64,000 nucleotides of DNA from an uncultured Clostridia bacterium (GTDB taxonomy: Bacteria > Bacillota > Clostridia > UBA1381): the NCBI GenBank assembly GCA_934486735.1, contig CAKSQL010000005.1:37265-101264 (forward strand). Direction: 5' to 3'. Under the pieces are notes generated by a model that ran no database searches, was not told the DNA's origin, and saw nothing but the letters and a program-made list of their open reading frames with translations. Shown here piece by piece: positions 1-8,210 of the stretch. Each line of letters begins with the position of its first letter. Position 1 is the stretch's first letter. The position numbers and the translations under genes were made by a program.

Positions 1-437
1 GCTCTGAAATATGCAATTCTCCGTCCGATCCAGTTTTGCTGCATCTTCATGCCGAAGCTGTGATTGTCGCCGGTGTGCGATTTCAAAATGCTTGCGTCCG
101 CCGGCTTGAAATCGAACGAAACCGTTAAAACTCCGCTCGATATCTCATTTTTAAAATCAGCGCGTATGCTCGGCTGATTCGCCCACGCATTGGGATTTAT
201 ATAGGTAAGACCGTTGTTCCCGTCGAGCTGCGCGGTTTTCATTAAATTTTTTGCCGGAACTGTCAGCGAGAGATTTTCATCCTCAAAATCCACCGCACTG
301 TCAATCCCTAAATCAAAAGTATTTTCATAGCAGAAAGCTTCTGCCGCTGCGGCATCCTCCGCCGACACAGGCGATAAGCCTGTGCCGGAGATTAGGAACG
401 CCGCCGAAAAAAGTAAACTGATTATTCTTTTCAGCAT
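1..437 (-). CDS. Secreted beta-sandwich (LamG-like) protein, 3' end outside window
   Basis: Only the N-terminal ~145 residues are in view; the gene runs off the left edge. It opens with a signal peptide (MLKRIISLLFSAAFLISG, then SPVSAED). The mature part carries the module of its two upstream neighbours: CYENTFDLGIDSAVDFED, then NNGLTYINPNAWANQP, then VSFDFKP and HTGDNHSFGMKMQQNW. The start is set by AAAGGA seven bases upstream. It lies 22 bp behind the 713-residue paralogue, so it is probably the last-known gene of the sugar-importer operon. A lectin-like or glycan-binding role is inferred from the fold pattern only; no catalytic motif is visible in this fragment. Confidence 0.75.
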   Translation of the reverse strand, partial: MLKRIISLLFSAAFLISGTGLSPVSAEDAAAAEAFCYENTFDLGIDSAVDFEDENLSLTVPAKNLMKTAQLDGNNGLTYINPNAWANQPSIRADFKNEISSGVLTVSFDFKPADASILKSHTGDNHSFGMKMQQNWIGRRIAYFR

Positions 438-459
438 ATCATTTTCCTTTCGGATGCTT

Positions 460-2601
460 TTACTTTATGATATTTCCCACATTAATCATAGGCGACATGT
501 TATCCCATACGAATATCGAAATTTCGCCTGTCAGCTCGCTTATGTCGAGCGATACCTCGCCGCTTTCGCCTGACGGGATTGCCTTGTCGGCTGCCGCCGC
601 CTTAACGCCGGTTAAGGTTGTGCCCTCGTATGTTGCCGCAAAAATTGTCGGAGTTACGGCCGCATTGGAGGAATTTGTCACCTTTGCGATAACCTTGCCG
701 TCCTCGATTCTGATCGGCTTTACATACGATGCTGCCGAAGCCTTGTTGAGTTCGTCAACCAATGCGTATCCCGATATGCTCTTGATTGCGCCGAGCGTTA
801 CCTCGTATGTCTCGTCCGCGCCGACCGCCTCGGGAAGAGCTATCTCGATTTTTCTGCCGAAGTCAGCCGCTCTTACCTCTGTCGGAGCGATGCTTTCGCC
901 GTTCTTTGTTACCGATACTTTATCTGCCGAAAGGGTTGTCGAATCTATTCTCTCGGACGGAACAACGCTCAGAACGGTGTCGCCGACAGCCGGAGCTTCA
1001 AGCTTTCCTGCCGTAAACGATGTTTCGTTCATGTATGCAACCTTTAAGTTGTCAAAGTATGCAAAGGTTCCGCCAAAGGTTACCTCAAAATCTTTTGTCG
1101 GGAAATACTGTGCGTCAAAATCCGTATATGTCTTTACAAGCGCACCGTCAAGATAGCATCGTGACTGTCTTGTTGTATAGTCCATTACAAATTCAATTGA
1201 ATGTACCGATTGGTCAAGAGTTACCGCATTGGCATTGTCGTCCCACTCACCAAAGGTCTTCATCGGGAGATAAATCATTCCGTTTGAGGTCGGTCTCAGA
1301 TATGCAACTCTCTTACCGTCCCAGTTATTAGCCATACCCAGTCCGAAGCTGTTGTTATCTCCGCCGTGCTTTGCGCATACCTCGTCGGTTTCCGGCTTAA
1401 AGTCAAACGAAACTGTATAAATTCCGCTTGTTATCGGAGCTTTAGGTACAAACTTAAAGCTTACATCTCTTGCATATGCTTCTGTGTTATATTTGATACC
1501 CTTGTTTCCGTCAACCTCTGCAGTCAGTGTCGGCTTAGGCTCTTTAGGCTGAGTTGTAACGGTTATCTCGTCACTTTCAAAATCCGTATAATCGGCAACA
1601 CCGTTGTCAAAGGTGTTATAGTACAAAATGTTTTTGTTTTGAGCAATTTGCATTTTTACGGAATCTGCCTTTAATGCAGTGCCGAAAAAGCCGCTTATTC
1701 CGTCTGTCGAGAGCGTTATATCCTCGTTTTCGCCGACTAAGGTGTCAAAATACACTCTTGCCGATACGTTGCCGTCCCAAACCGTCTTTGAGATTGCCTT
1801 ATCCGAGCATACGAAGCTGCCGCGCGTTACCGGAGTTGAGAATGTCACATCGGCGTAGTTTGTGCCTACATATGCCTTCGCGGTCATAACCGGGGTCTCG
1901 CCCTCAATTTTTACGAACTGAATGTTGTCGACATAATCGATTGTTCCGTTAAGGCTGAAATTGAAGTTGTTCATTGCAGCGATGTTCGATGCCGATTTGA
2001 TAAGCTGTCCGTCCATATATGTTTTTGCTGTCTTATCGGAATAATCAAACACGTAATCAAAATGATAAACCTTATCCGGATCCATAGGATGTGATGCATC
2101 CCAACCGTTTACGCCGTATCCGAGTACCGGAGTGCTTGCGCCCTCCGGGGTCATCTTTTTGAAATAGGTCATTGCTTTGCCGCTCCAATCCGAACTAAAG
2201 TTATAACCTACCCACGCATCATCGCCATGTGCCGCAACATCTGCATCCGGACTCATATCAAATGATACAAGATATTTTCCCTCCGATATAGCTGTTTTTG
2301 GAGTAAATAGAAGTGTTTGTCCGTCAAGCCATGCTGCCTTGCGTACTCTTACACCAACATTTCCGTCCACAGTAACGGTTTGATCCGGTTTAGCACCACT
2401 CGTTCCGTCAGCCTTTACCCCAAGCCGTAAAGTGAGATAATCGTTATCAACAGCTACGGCATCAGCTACACCGTTGTCGAATGTGTTCCGATACCAAACG
2501 GCATCTTTAAGCTCGGTCTCCTCAGCCGATACGGGCAGTATCGGAGAAATCATTGCTGCCGCCGCAAAAAATGCGAGCAATTTTTTCAGATTTTTTTTCA
2601 T
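460..2601 (-). CDS. Secreted protein with two LamG-like repeats
   Basis: A 713-residue exported protein with a signal peptide (basic MKKNLKK, hydrophobic core, cleavage near VSAEE). It holds two copies of the shared module: one opening YRNTFDNGVADAVAVDND near residue 37, the second YYNTFDNGVADYTDF near residue 330. Each continues with a GDN/NNW segment and an aromatic strand with a short DG turn, as in concanavalin-like/LamG jelly-roll domains. An Ig-like stretch follows each (for example EVTLGAIKSISGYAL near residue 610). No sortase or S-layer anchor is seen. GGAGG nine bases upstream supports the start. It sits between two single-module paralogues behind a carbohydrate ABC importer, so binding or presenting a glycan is plausible but unproven. 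Confidence 0.8.
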   Translation of the reverse strand: MKKNLKKLLAFFAAAAMISPILPVSAEETELKDAVWYRNTFDNGVADAVAVDNDYLTLRLGVKADGTSGAKPDQTVTVDGNVGVRVRKAAWLDGQTLLFTPKTAISEGKYLVSFDMSPDADVAAHGDDAWVGYNFSSDWSGKAMTYFKKMTPEGASTPVLGYGVNGWDASHPMDPDKVYHFDYVFDYSDKTAKTYMDGQLIKSASNIAAMNNFNFSLNGTIDYVDNIQFVKIEGETPVMTAKAYVGTNYADVTFSTPVTRGSFVCSDKAISKTVWDGNVSARVYFDTLVGENEDITLSTDGISGFFGTALKADSVKMQIAQNKNILYYNTFDNGVADYTDFESDEITVTTQPKEPKPTLTAEVDGNKGIKYNTEAYARDVSFKFVPKAPITSGIYTVSFDFKPETDEVCAKHGGDNNSFGLGMANNWDGKRVAYLRPTSNGMIYLPMKTFGEWDDNANAVTLDQSVHSIEFVMDYTTRQSRCYLDGALVKTYTDFDAQYFPTKDFEVTFGGTFAYFDNLKVAYMNETSFTAGKLEAPAVGDTVLSVVPSERIDSTTLSADKVSVTKNGESIAPTEVRAADFGRKIEIALPEAVGADETYEVTLGAIKSISGYALVDELNKASAASYVKPIRIEDGKVIAKVTNSSNAAVTPTIFAATYEGTTLTGVKAAAADKAIPSGESGEVSLDISELTGEISIFVWDNMSPMINVGNIIK

Positions 2602-2716
2602 TTCACAAAACCTCCGTCTAATTTAGAATTTTGTGGGCGATTGCAAAGCCGGTCCTTTTCAATCACCCGATTTTTGATATTTTTACACCATTTTTCAAAA
2701 TGGTCGTAAACGAAAT

Positions 2717-4333
2717 TTATTTGATTGTGCTTTCGGCACGAATCGGATTTATTATGCCAAGACCTTTCCAAAGGAAGGTTTTAAGCATCAATTCCTCGTT
2801 GTCCGCAACTGTGAATGTGAGCGTGGTTTCTGCCTTTCTTCCGCTTTCCGCGTCAAAGGACGCAACCGCGAAATCATAGCCTGTCATTGCAATTTTGTTC
2901 CACATTGAACCGGACACCAGTGCGGACGCCGCGTCTTTATATGTGGAAACGAGCGATGTTTTCACTGTGATTGTGTCGCCCGCAGCAGCTTCGTCAAGAG
3001 TTCCCACTCTCTGCTCGCCGATGAAATATTTCTCCTCGGTGATTAGAATTTTGCCCTCAGCGGTTTCGAATTTTATATCATACGCACGCGCAAGGCTTTC
3101 ACCCTGCGGAATCGAGAGCGTGTATTCGCTGTCGCCCAAAAGCGTTCCGTCGATATTAAGCTCGGCTATGTTCCCGTTATAGCTCGGCGAAAATGCAACG
3201 TCGTTTCCGTCCGAGTCCTTTAAAGTCACGCCTGCCGTGGCTATCTCTGCCGATATCGATGCCGGGAAAGTGAGAATAATCCTGTTGGTCTCGGATGGGT
3301 TTTTGTCGGTCAGCGGTCTTTCCTCCCTTGTCATGTCGGAAAGTCTGAGACCTGTCAGATAGTTTCCCTCGCCGACGTTGAAGTTGATTGTCGTCTCCTT
3401 CGCAGCCGATGCCGAATAACCTTTTATACCTGCCGGCAGCTTAAGTTCGTACTCGCAGCCTTCTTCAAAATTCTCCTCCGGCGCTATTTTGAGAACCTTT
3501 GATTTTGAAATCTCCGTCTTGCACAAAAATTCCTTGCCGGTGAAAAGATTTTTCACAATGATATCCTTACTCGGAAGCGACTCCGGGTCGATTCCGTCCG
3601 AGTATCTGATATACGCGCCGCCTGTCTCGGCGGAATCGAGCGACGGTATCATGTCCATGCTGTTCAAATGCTCAAAAACAAAATTGTCAAAGTAGTCTAT
3701 CATGCCGCTCGGCGCCATAGAGAAGTTTGTCATCTGACCGAGATTTGTCTGCTTTACGCTTAGCATTTCACCATCTATGTAATAGTAAACAGTTCCGCTG
3801 TCGTAGTCAAAAATCACTTCTATATTGTAGACCTTTGCAGGGTCAAGCTCCATTGTCGCCGCTCCGGGGTATGCTCCGACTGTCGAACAAACACTGATGC
3901 TGCCCGGTGTGTCCGTTGTTCCGGAATGAATGTAGAACATTCTTCCTCCGTCCCAGTTGTTTACCATATTTATTCCGAAAATTGCGTTGTCGCCCGAGTG
4001 GCTTGCCCTGTTGGTGTCCACGCTGAAATCGAACGAGACTCTGACCTTGCCTTTGTTTATACCGCCGTTTTTCAAGGTGAACTTTGTCTGACCCTCGCCC
4101 CATGCTTGGGGATTTGAACGCACTCCCACATTCCCGTTTACAGTAACCGAGTTTTGAAACCGTCCGCCGCCGTTAAAAGTGAATGTGTAGTAGTCGTTGT
4201 CGACCTCAACCAGGTCCTTTATGCCATTATCGAATGTGTTTTCGTAGCGGAAATTGACATCCTCCGCCGCTGCCGAAAAAATCGATAACCCTGCTGCCAT
4301 TGCCGCAATCGCGGCGATTCTTTGCCATTTCAT
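2717..4333 (-). CDS. Secreted LamG-like plus Ig-like protein
   Basis: A 538-residue exported protein. The signal peptide covers about residues 1-23 (MKWQRIAAIAAMAAGLSIF, AAAED). One LamG-like module (residues ~28-220) opens FRYENTFDNGIKDLVEVDND and includes SHSGDNAIFGINMVNNWDG, YNIEVIFDYDSGTVYYYIDG and a closing IDYFDN. The C-terminal half looks like tandem Ig/BIg-type strands ending MLKTFLWKGLGIINPI, a tail shared in form with the 713-residue paralogue (ISIFVWDNMSPMINVGN). Strong Shine-Dalgarno AAGGAGAGG precedes the ATG. Codirectional with the ABC importer 150 bp upstream, probably one regulon. No enzymatic residues were recognised. Confidence 0.8.
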   Translation of the reverse strand: MKWQRIAAIAAMAAGLSIFSAAAEDVNFRYENTFDNGIKDLVEVDNDYYTFTFNGGGRFQNSVTVNGNVGVRSNPQAWGEGQTKFTLKNGGINKGKVRVSFDFSVDTNRASHSGDNAIFGINMVNNWDGGRMFYIHSGTTDTPGSISVCSTVGAYPGAATMELDPAKVYNIEVIFDYDSGTVYYYIDGEMLSVKQTNLGQMTNFSMAPSGMIDYFDNFVFEHLNSMDMIPSLDSAETGGAYIRYSDGIDPESLPSKDIIVKNLFTGKEFLCKTEISKSKVLKIAPEENFEEGCEYELKLPAGIKGYSASAAKETTINFNVGEGNYLTGLRLSDMTREERPLTDKNPSETNRIILTFPASISAEIATAGVTLKDSDGNDVAFSPSYNGNIAELNIDGTLLGDSEYTLSIPQGESLARAYDIKFETAEGKILITEEKYFIGEQRVGTLDEAAAGDTITVKTSLVSTYKDAASALVSGSMWNKIAMTGYDFAVASFDAESGRKAETTLTFTVADNEELMLKTFLWKGLGIINPIRAESTIK

Positions 4334-4484
4334 TTTTTGTATCCTCTCCTTCTTGTTATAATTTGTAATTAAATCTTTGATGTGCCTAATGTGATAATGC
4401 GCCGTTTAAAATTTCGATGGTCTGCACGGCACTTCCTCAGCATTTGCAAGAGGTAAGATGCGCAGCTTATTTTTCGTCAGAGTC

Positions 4485-5384
4485 TCATCCTTTGACGCCG
4501 CCTATATTGATCCCTCCTACTATCTGCTTTTGGAATAATGCAAAAATAAGCATCTGCGGCAGTACCGAGAAGAATACCGCCAGGAGCTGATAGTCCTGGG
4601 TGAAGTTTCCGCTTTTCATGTTAAAGAGCTTTATGCCGACAACCTCTTTGGCTTTGTCATTCACAAGAAGATAGGGCCAGAAGAAGTTTCCGAACTGCCC
4701 GTTAAAGGTAAAGAGGGAAACGGTTGTGATAACGGGCACGCTTAGGGGGATCACTATGCGGAAAAATATGTCGAGCGAGCTTGCTCCGTCAATTTTTGCC
4801 GCCTCGATGAGCGAATTTGAGATTGCGTCGAACGAGGTTTTGAAAAGCAGGATATTGAACATATTAACCGCCGCCATCATCCAAATCGGCCAGAAGGTGT
4901 TTATAAGACTGAAGTGCAGGTAAGGAAAGCTTTGGAAGGTCATGTAGTTAGGCACCATCGAAACAGTTCCCGGTATCATCATCAGCGTTGTTACAAGCGC
5001 AAAATAGAATTTGCTCCCTTTTGGCTTGAGCCGCGACAGGACATAGCCTGCAAGTCCGTTCACAACCACATCCGCAACAACCGCTCCGAGCGACATTATG
5101 ATTGTATTTAAATAACATTGGTAGAATTTCATTTGATTCCACACAAGTCCGAGCTTTGAAAGCTTAATCTGCTTTGGGAAAAAGCTTGTATGCTTTGATA
5201 TCAGCTCTGCCGGCTCTTTAAAGCCGGACAGCATCATCCAGAGTACCGGTAGAAGAACGCAGAGACCGCATATCACCATGAAAAGCACCAGGCACGCATA
5301 GAGTATGCGATATTTCAAGTGCTTCATATCGCTGCTGCACAGGATTCCGTAGTTCATCTGTGCAAATCGAGATTCTCTTTTCAT
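4485..5384 (-). CDS. Carbohydrate ABC importer permease, MalG type
   Basis: A 299-residue inner-membrane permease with six predicted membrane segments and the cytoplasmic EAA loop near residue 190 (IEAAKIDGASSLDIFF, then RIVIPLSVP), which docks the ATPase in family-1 sugar importers. The C-terminus ends GGINIGGVKG, typical of the MalG/LacG class. The chosen ATG follows GGGGGAGGGA at good spacing, although a shorter start at MKHLKYRILY would also give a normal family length. It lies 14 bp behind the partner permease. No ATPase gene is in this window; such importers commonly share an MsmK-like ATPase encoded elsewhere. Confidence 0.93.
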   Translation of the reverse strand: MKRESRFAQMNYGILCSSDMKHLKYRILYACLVLFMVICGLCVLLPVLWMMLSGFKEPAELISKHTSFFPKQIKLSKLGLVWNQMKFYQCYLNTIIMSLGAVVADVVVNGLAGYVLSRLKPKGSKFYFALVTTLMMIPGTVSMVPNYMTFQSFPYLHFSLINTFWPIWMMAAVNMFNILLFKTSFDAISNSLIEAAKIDGASSLDIFFRIVIPLSVPVITTVSLFTFNGQFGNFFWPYLLVNDKAKEVVGIKLFNMKSGNFTQDYQLLAVFFSVLPQMLIFALFQKQIVGGINIGGVKG

Positions 5385-5398
5385 TTTCGTCCCTCCCC

Positions 5399-6301
5399 CT
5401 ACATCTGATTTTCTTCAATGCGTTTATTTACTGCAAAGTATATCACGCTGAACAGTGACAGAATTATAAGCATGATAACACCGAGTGCCAATGTGAACTG
5501 CGGCTTGTAATTCACGAACGCATAGTGATAGTTCAAAAGTCCGAGCGACATTGACGCGTTGTTCGGTCCGCCGCCGGTCATCTGCATAGGCTGATCGACT
5601 ATGTTGAACACCGCGATACATTGCTTGATTGCAAAGAGTATCAACATTCCGGACATCTGCGGAATCGTCACGACTCTTATTCTGCGGAAAAATCCCGCAC
5701 CGTCCATCATCGCCGCCTCGTAAAGCTCGCGGTTTATCCCCTGCAGACCGGCAAAGTAGTAAAGCGCGGTTCCGCCGGCTCCCGACCATGTCATACTTAT
5801 TATAATGTAGAGAATTGTGAAGCGGCTGTCCTGGAGCCACACGTAAGGCTCACGTCCGAATTTTGCGAGCAGCATATTCAAAAGTCCGCTTGCGTCGGGG
5901 TAGTACATGTAGTACCAAAGCATCGACACCGCCACAGCAGGCATTATCGCCGGCAGGTAGGTGATTACGCGCACTGTTTTGCGTGCGCGTATCAGCTCGT
6001 TCATCACAATCGCAATCACAAACGGGAGCGCCAAACCGACCACAAGCGACCAAAACACATAAATCCAAGTGTTCAGAAAGGTCTGAGCAAAAGCCGTATC
6101 GGTGACTACTCTCCTGTAATTGTCAAATCCGACAAAATCCTTGATGGCGAATCCTTTCATATCAAAGAACGACCAAAATATCCCAAGCACCTGCGGTCTT
6201 ATCGTCAAAAGATATGTAAGGAACGCGGACGGGATGAGCAGCATCCACGCCCCGGCGTCCTTTTTTAAGGAAAATGTCTTATTTTGTTTATTTTTTGCCA
6301 T
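5399..6301 (-). CDS. Carbohydrate ABC importer permease, MalF type
   Basis: A 300-residue permease with six membrane segments, starting MAKNKQNKTFSLKKDAGAW. A longer reading from 6331 exists, but GATGAGGGTGG sits directly before the ATG at 6301 and the longer form would run into the stop of the binding-protein gene, so 6301 is preferred. The EAA loop reads LYEAAMMDGAGFFRRI, then RVVTIPQMSG. QMTGGGPNNASMSL is typical of MalF/UgpA-type permeases. It pairs with the permease just downstream to form the transmembrane heterodimer. Substrate is unknown; neighbours suggest an oligosaccharide. Confidence 0.93.
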   Translation of the reverse strand: MAKNKQNKTFSLKKDAGAWMLLIPSAFLTYLLTIRPQVLGIFWSFFDMKGFAIKDFVGFDNYRRVVTDTAFAQTFLNTWIYVFWSLVVGLALPFVIAIVMNELIRARKTVRVITYLPAIMPAVAVSMLWYYMYYPDASGLLNMLLAKFGREPYVWLQDSRFTILYIIISMTWSGAGGTALYYFAGLQGINRELYEAAMMDGAGFFRRIRVVTIPQMSGMLILFAIKQCIAVFNIVDQPMQMTGGGPNNASMSLGLLNYHYAFVNYKPQFTLALGVIMLIILSLFSVIYFAVNKRIEENQM

Positions 6302-6327
6302 ATTTTCCACCCTCATCGGTTTTATTG

Positions 6328-7740
6328 TCATTCTGCGTAGTCAAGATTGTTTTTCTGGAAGTCTGCCGCTCCCTTTTTAACAAGCTCCCCGATATTTGCG
6401 TCCTTGTTATTGAGAACCTCCTGGACAATGTTGTCAATCACAGCGTAGAGTGCCTGTCCGTCGATAGGTTCTTCCGCCTGGAATTCCATATCGTCCTTAT
6501 TGTTAAAATCTGCAAAGTATTTTTCATTTACAGTCATAAATTCCTTTGAAAGCTCGTGCTTGTAGTTTTCGACCTCACTGTCCGACTTCCACGGAGAAAC
6601 CGAGAGGATTCCGACAAGCTCGTTGTTTACTTTTTGAGTTTCATATTTCTTGCGGAGCGATTCTCTTTTCGCGTCGTCAAGCTTTGTTGTAACGCCCAAA
6701 AATTCTTCCCAATCCATTGCAGCCTTAATCTGCTCCTTGCTTGCGTTACGGTCTATAATTCTCACACCGCCGCCCATCAGGGTTACGCGGCGCTTATCGC
6801 CTGCCGGCATTTTCAAAAAGCCTATATTTTTAACATCCATGCCATAAGTTTTGACAGCATTTTTTGCCGAATTTGCTTCCGCAAAGCACATTGCAACGCT
6901 GCCTGCCGCAAGCTGCTTATACGGCTCATCCAGCTCTACCAATGTTTTTGCCGGCAGAACGTCGTATTTCCATTTCAAATCGGATATGTATTGTATTGTC
7001 TTTACGAACTCGGGCGAATCAAAGGTTGCTTTCCACTTTCCGCCCTCTTTTGTTTCGAATGTAACGCCGTTGCTCCATGCAATCGGTGTCACTCTCCAGC
7101 CGCCGCAGTTGCCCGTTGTCGGAATCATAAATCCGTCCGCACCGGTCTTTTCCTTAATCGTCTTTGCCACTCTTGCAAGGTCGTCCCAGTCGGTCGGCTG
7201 ATAAAGCGTTCCGTCATCGTTTACAAAACCTGCATCGCCGTATAACTTTACATTGACCGCAATACCAACATCGTAGTTACCATCTGGCAGGAAATATATC
7301 TTTCCCTGGTCGTCCGAAATAAGCTCCATCATATAAGAATTGACCTCATCGTAAAAGCCGCGCTCTTTAAATTCATCGGTAAGGTCTGCCGCATATCCCA
7401 TTTCGATAATCTTCTTTGTCTCGGTCAGCGGTGCATAATATATAGTAGGAAGTGTGCCTGCCTCCGCCTTTGCCATGTAGCTCTGTACATCAAAGCCCCA
7501 GTTTGCATTTTCGATTTTTATATTGGGATGCAGTTTTTCAAACTCCGCAACCTGTTCCATATTTTTTGCATATGCATCCGGGTTCGCCGTCTCATCCGCA
7601 AAATAATCCCCGACCGTAATAACGATTTTTCCGTCCGCGTCGGCTGAGCTTTTTTTCGAATCGCCGCAGCCGCTCATCACACCGGCAGCCATTGCGAGAC
7701 TCATACCCATTGCTGCCGCTCTCATAATTTGTTTTTTCAT
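6328..7740 (-). CDS. Sugar-binding lipoprotein of the ABC importer
   Basis: A 470-residue solute-binding protein (family 1). A lipoprotein signal ends in the lipobox VMSGC, placing the lipidated Cys at residue 25, followed by a charged linker (GDSKKSSADADGK). The mature protein starts ITVGDYFADE and contains PTIYYAPLTETKKIIEMG and a W-rich ligand-cleft region. GGAGG seven bases before ATG fixes the start; a TTG two codons earlier is too close to that site. First gene of the operon, reading away from the AraC-type regulator. Ligand cannot be deduced from sequence. Confidence 0.93.
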   Translation of the reverse strand: MKKQIMRAAAMGMSLAMAAGVMSGCGDSKKSSADADGKIVITVGDYFADETANPDAYAKNMEQVAEFEKLHPNIKIENANWGFDVQSYMAKAEAGTLPTIYYAPLTETKKIIEMGYAADLTDEFKERGFYDEVNSYMMELISDDQGKIYFLPDGNYDVGIAVNVKLYGDAGFVNDDGTLYQPTDWDDLARVAKTIKEKTGADGFMIPTTGNCGGWRVTPIAWSNGVTFETKEGGKWKATFDSPEFVKTIQYISDLKWKYDVLPAKTLVELDEPYKQLAAGSVAMCFAEANSAKNAVKTYGMDVKNIGFLKMPAGDKRRVTLMGGGVRIIDRNASKEQIKAAMDWEEFLGVTTKLDDAKRESLRKKYETQKVNNELVGILSVSPWKSDSEVENYKHELSKEFMTVNEKYFADFNNKDDMEFQAEEPIDGQALYAVIDNIVQEVLNNKDANIGELVKKGAADFQKNNLDYAE

Positions 7741-7892
7741 AATCAAACCTCCGTATTTTTATTTGTAGGAATTTATGCATGAACACAATTACAAAAATCA
7801 AAAAACGCCGCCTTATTCTCACACCCTCGGGCGGAGCTGTATCGAAATTTTTCTTATTTCGGCATTGCTTTCACGCTTATCCTTATGCATTT

Positions 7893-7921
7893 ATTGTACC
7901 ATTCCTTACCCCTCCCCGCAA
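7893..7921 (-). promoter_or_regulatory. Promoter of the sugar-importer operon
   Basis: On the minus strand TTGCGG, a 17-base spacer and TACAAT give a sigma-A type promoter about 150 bp upstream of the binding-protein gene. The divergent regulator region 7741-8210 holds no gene. An imperfect palindrome (GATACCA...TGGTGTC, 7970-7987) lies about 50 bp upstream of this -35 and could be a regulator site. Confidence 0.5.
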
Positions 7922-7969
7922 GTAACAGCTTTTCGTTTTTATCTCATTTCTTCGCGAAAATCGGCTTGT

Positions 7970-7987
7970 GATACCACTTTTGGTGTC
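7970..7987. promoter_or_regulatory. Imperfect palindrome, candidate operator
   Basis: GATACCACTTTTGGTGTC is a near-palindrome in the intergenic region between the importer operon and its divergent AraC-type regulator. Position upstream of the importer -35 would suit an activator. Binding is not shown. Confidence 0.3.
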
Positions 7988-8210
7988 GTTTTTCGCAATG
8001 TTCCACTTTTCGCCCCGATTTTTTTGAGCTTGATATCACCTCTCAAAATTTCTAAGCTCTCGCTTTTTCGCTTTCGCCCAAAATCATTACTCTTATTTTA
8101 GTAAATATATTCAATTTTTTCATTCTATCACAAATAAGACTTGAAAAATTAATACTTTTATTATAAAATAATTATATAAATTTTAAGAAGAAAGGAAAAT
8201 TGTCTCAGCC

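Noticed and set aside
6302..6331. Longer N-terminus for the MalF-type permease
   Set aside because: It would place the ribosome site inside the coding region and overlap the binding-protein stop; the ATG at 6301 has a strong site.
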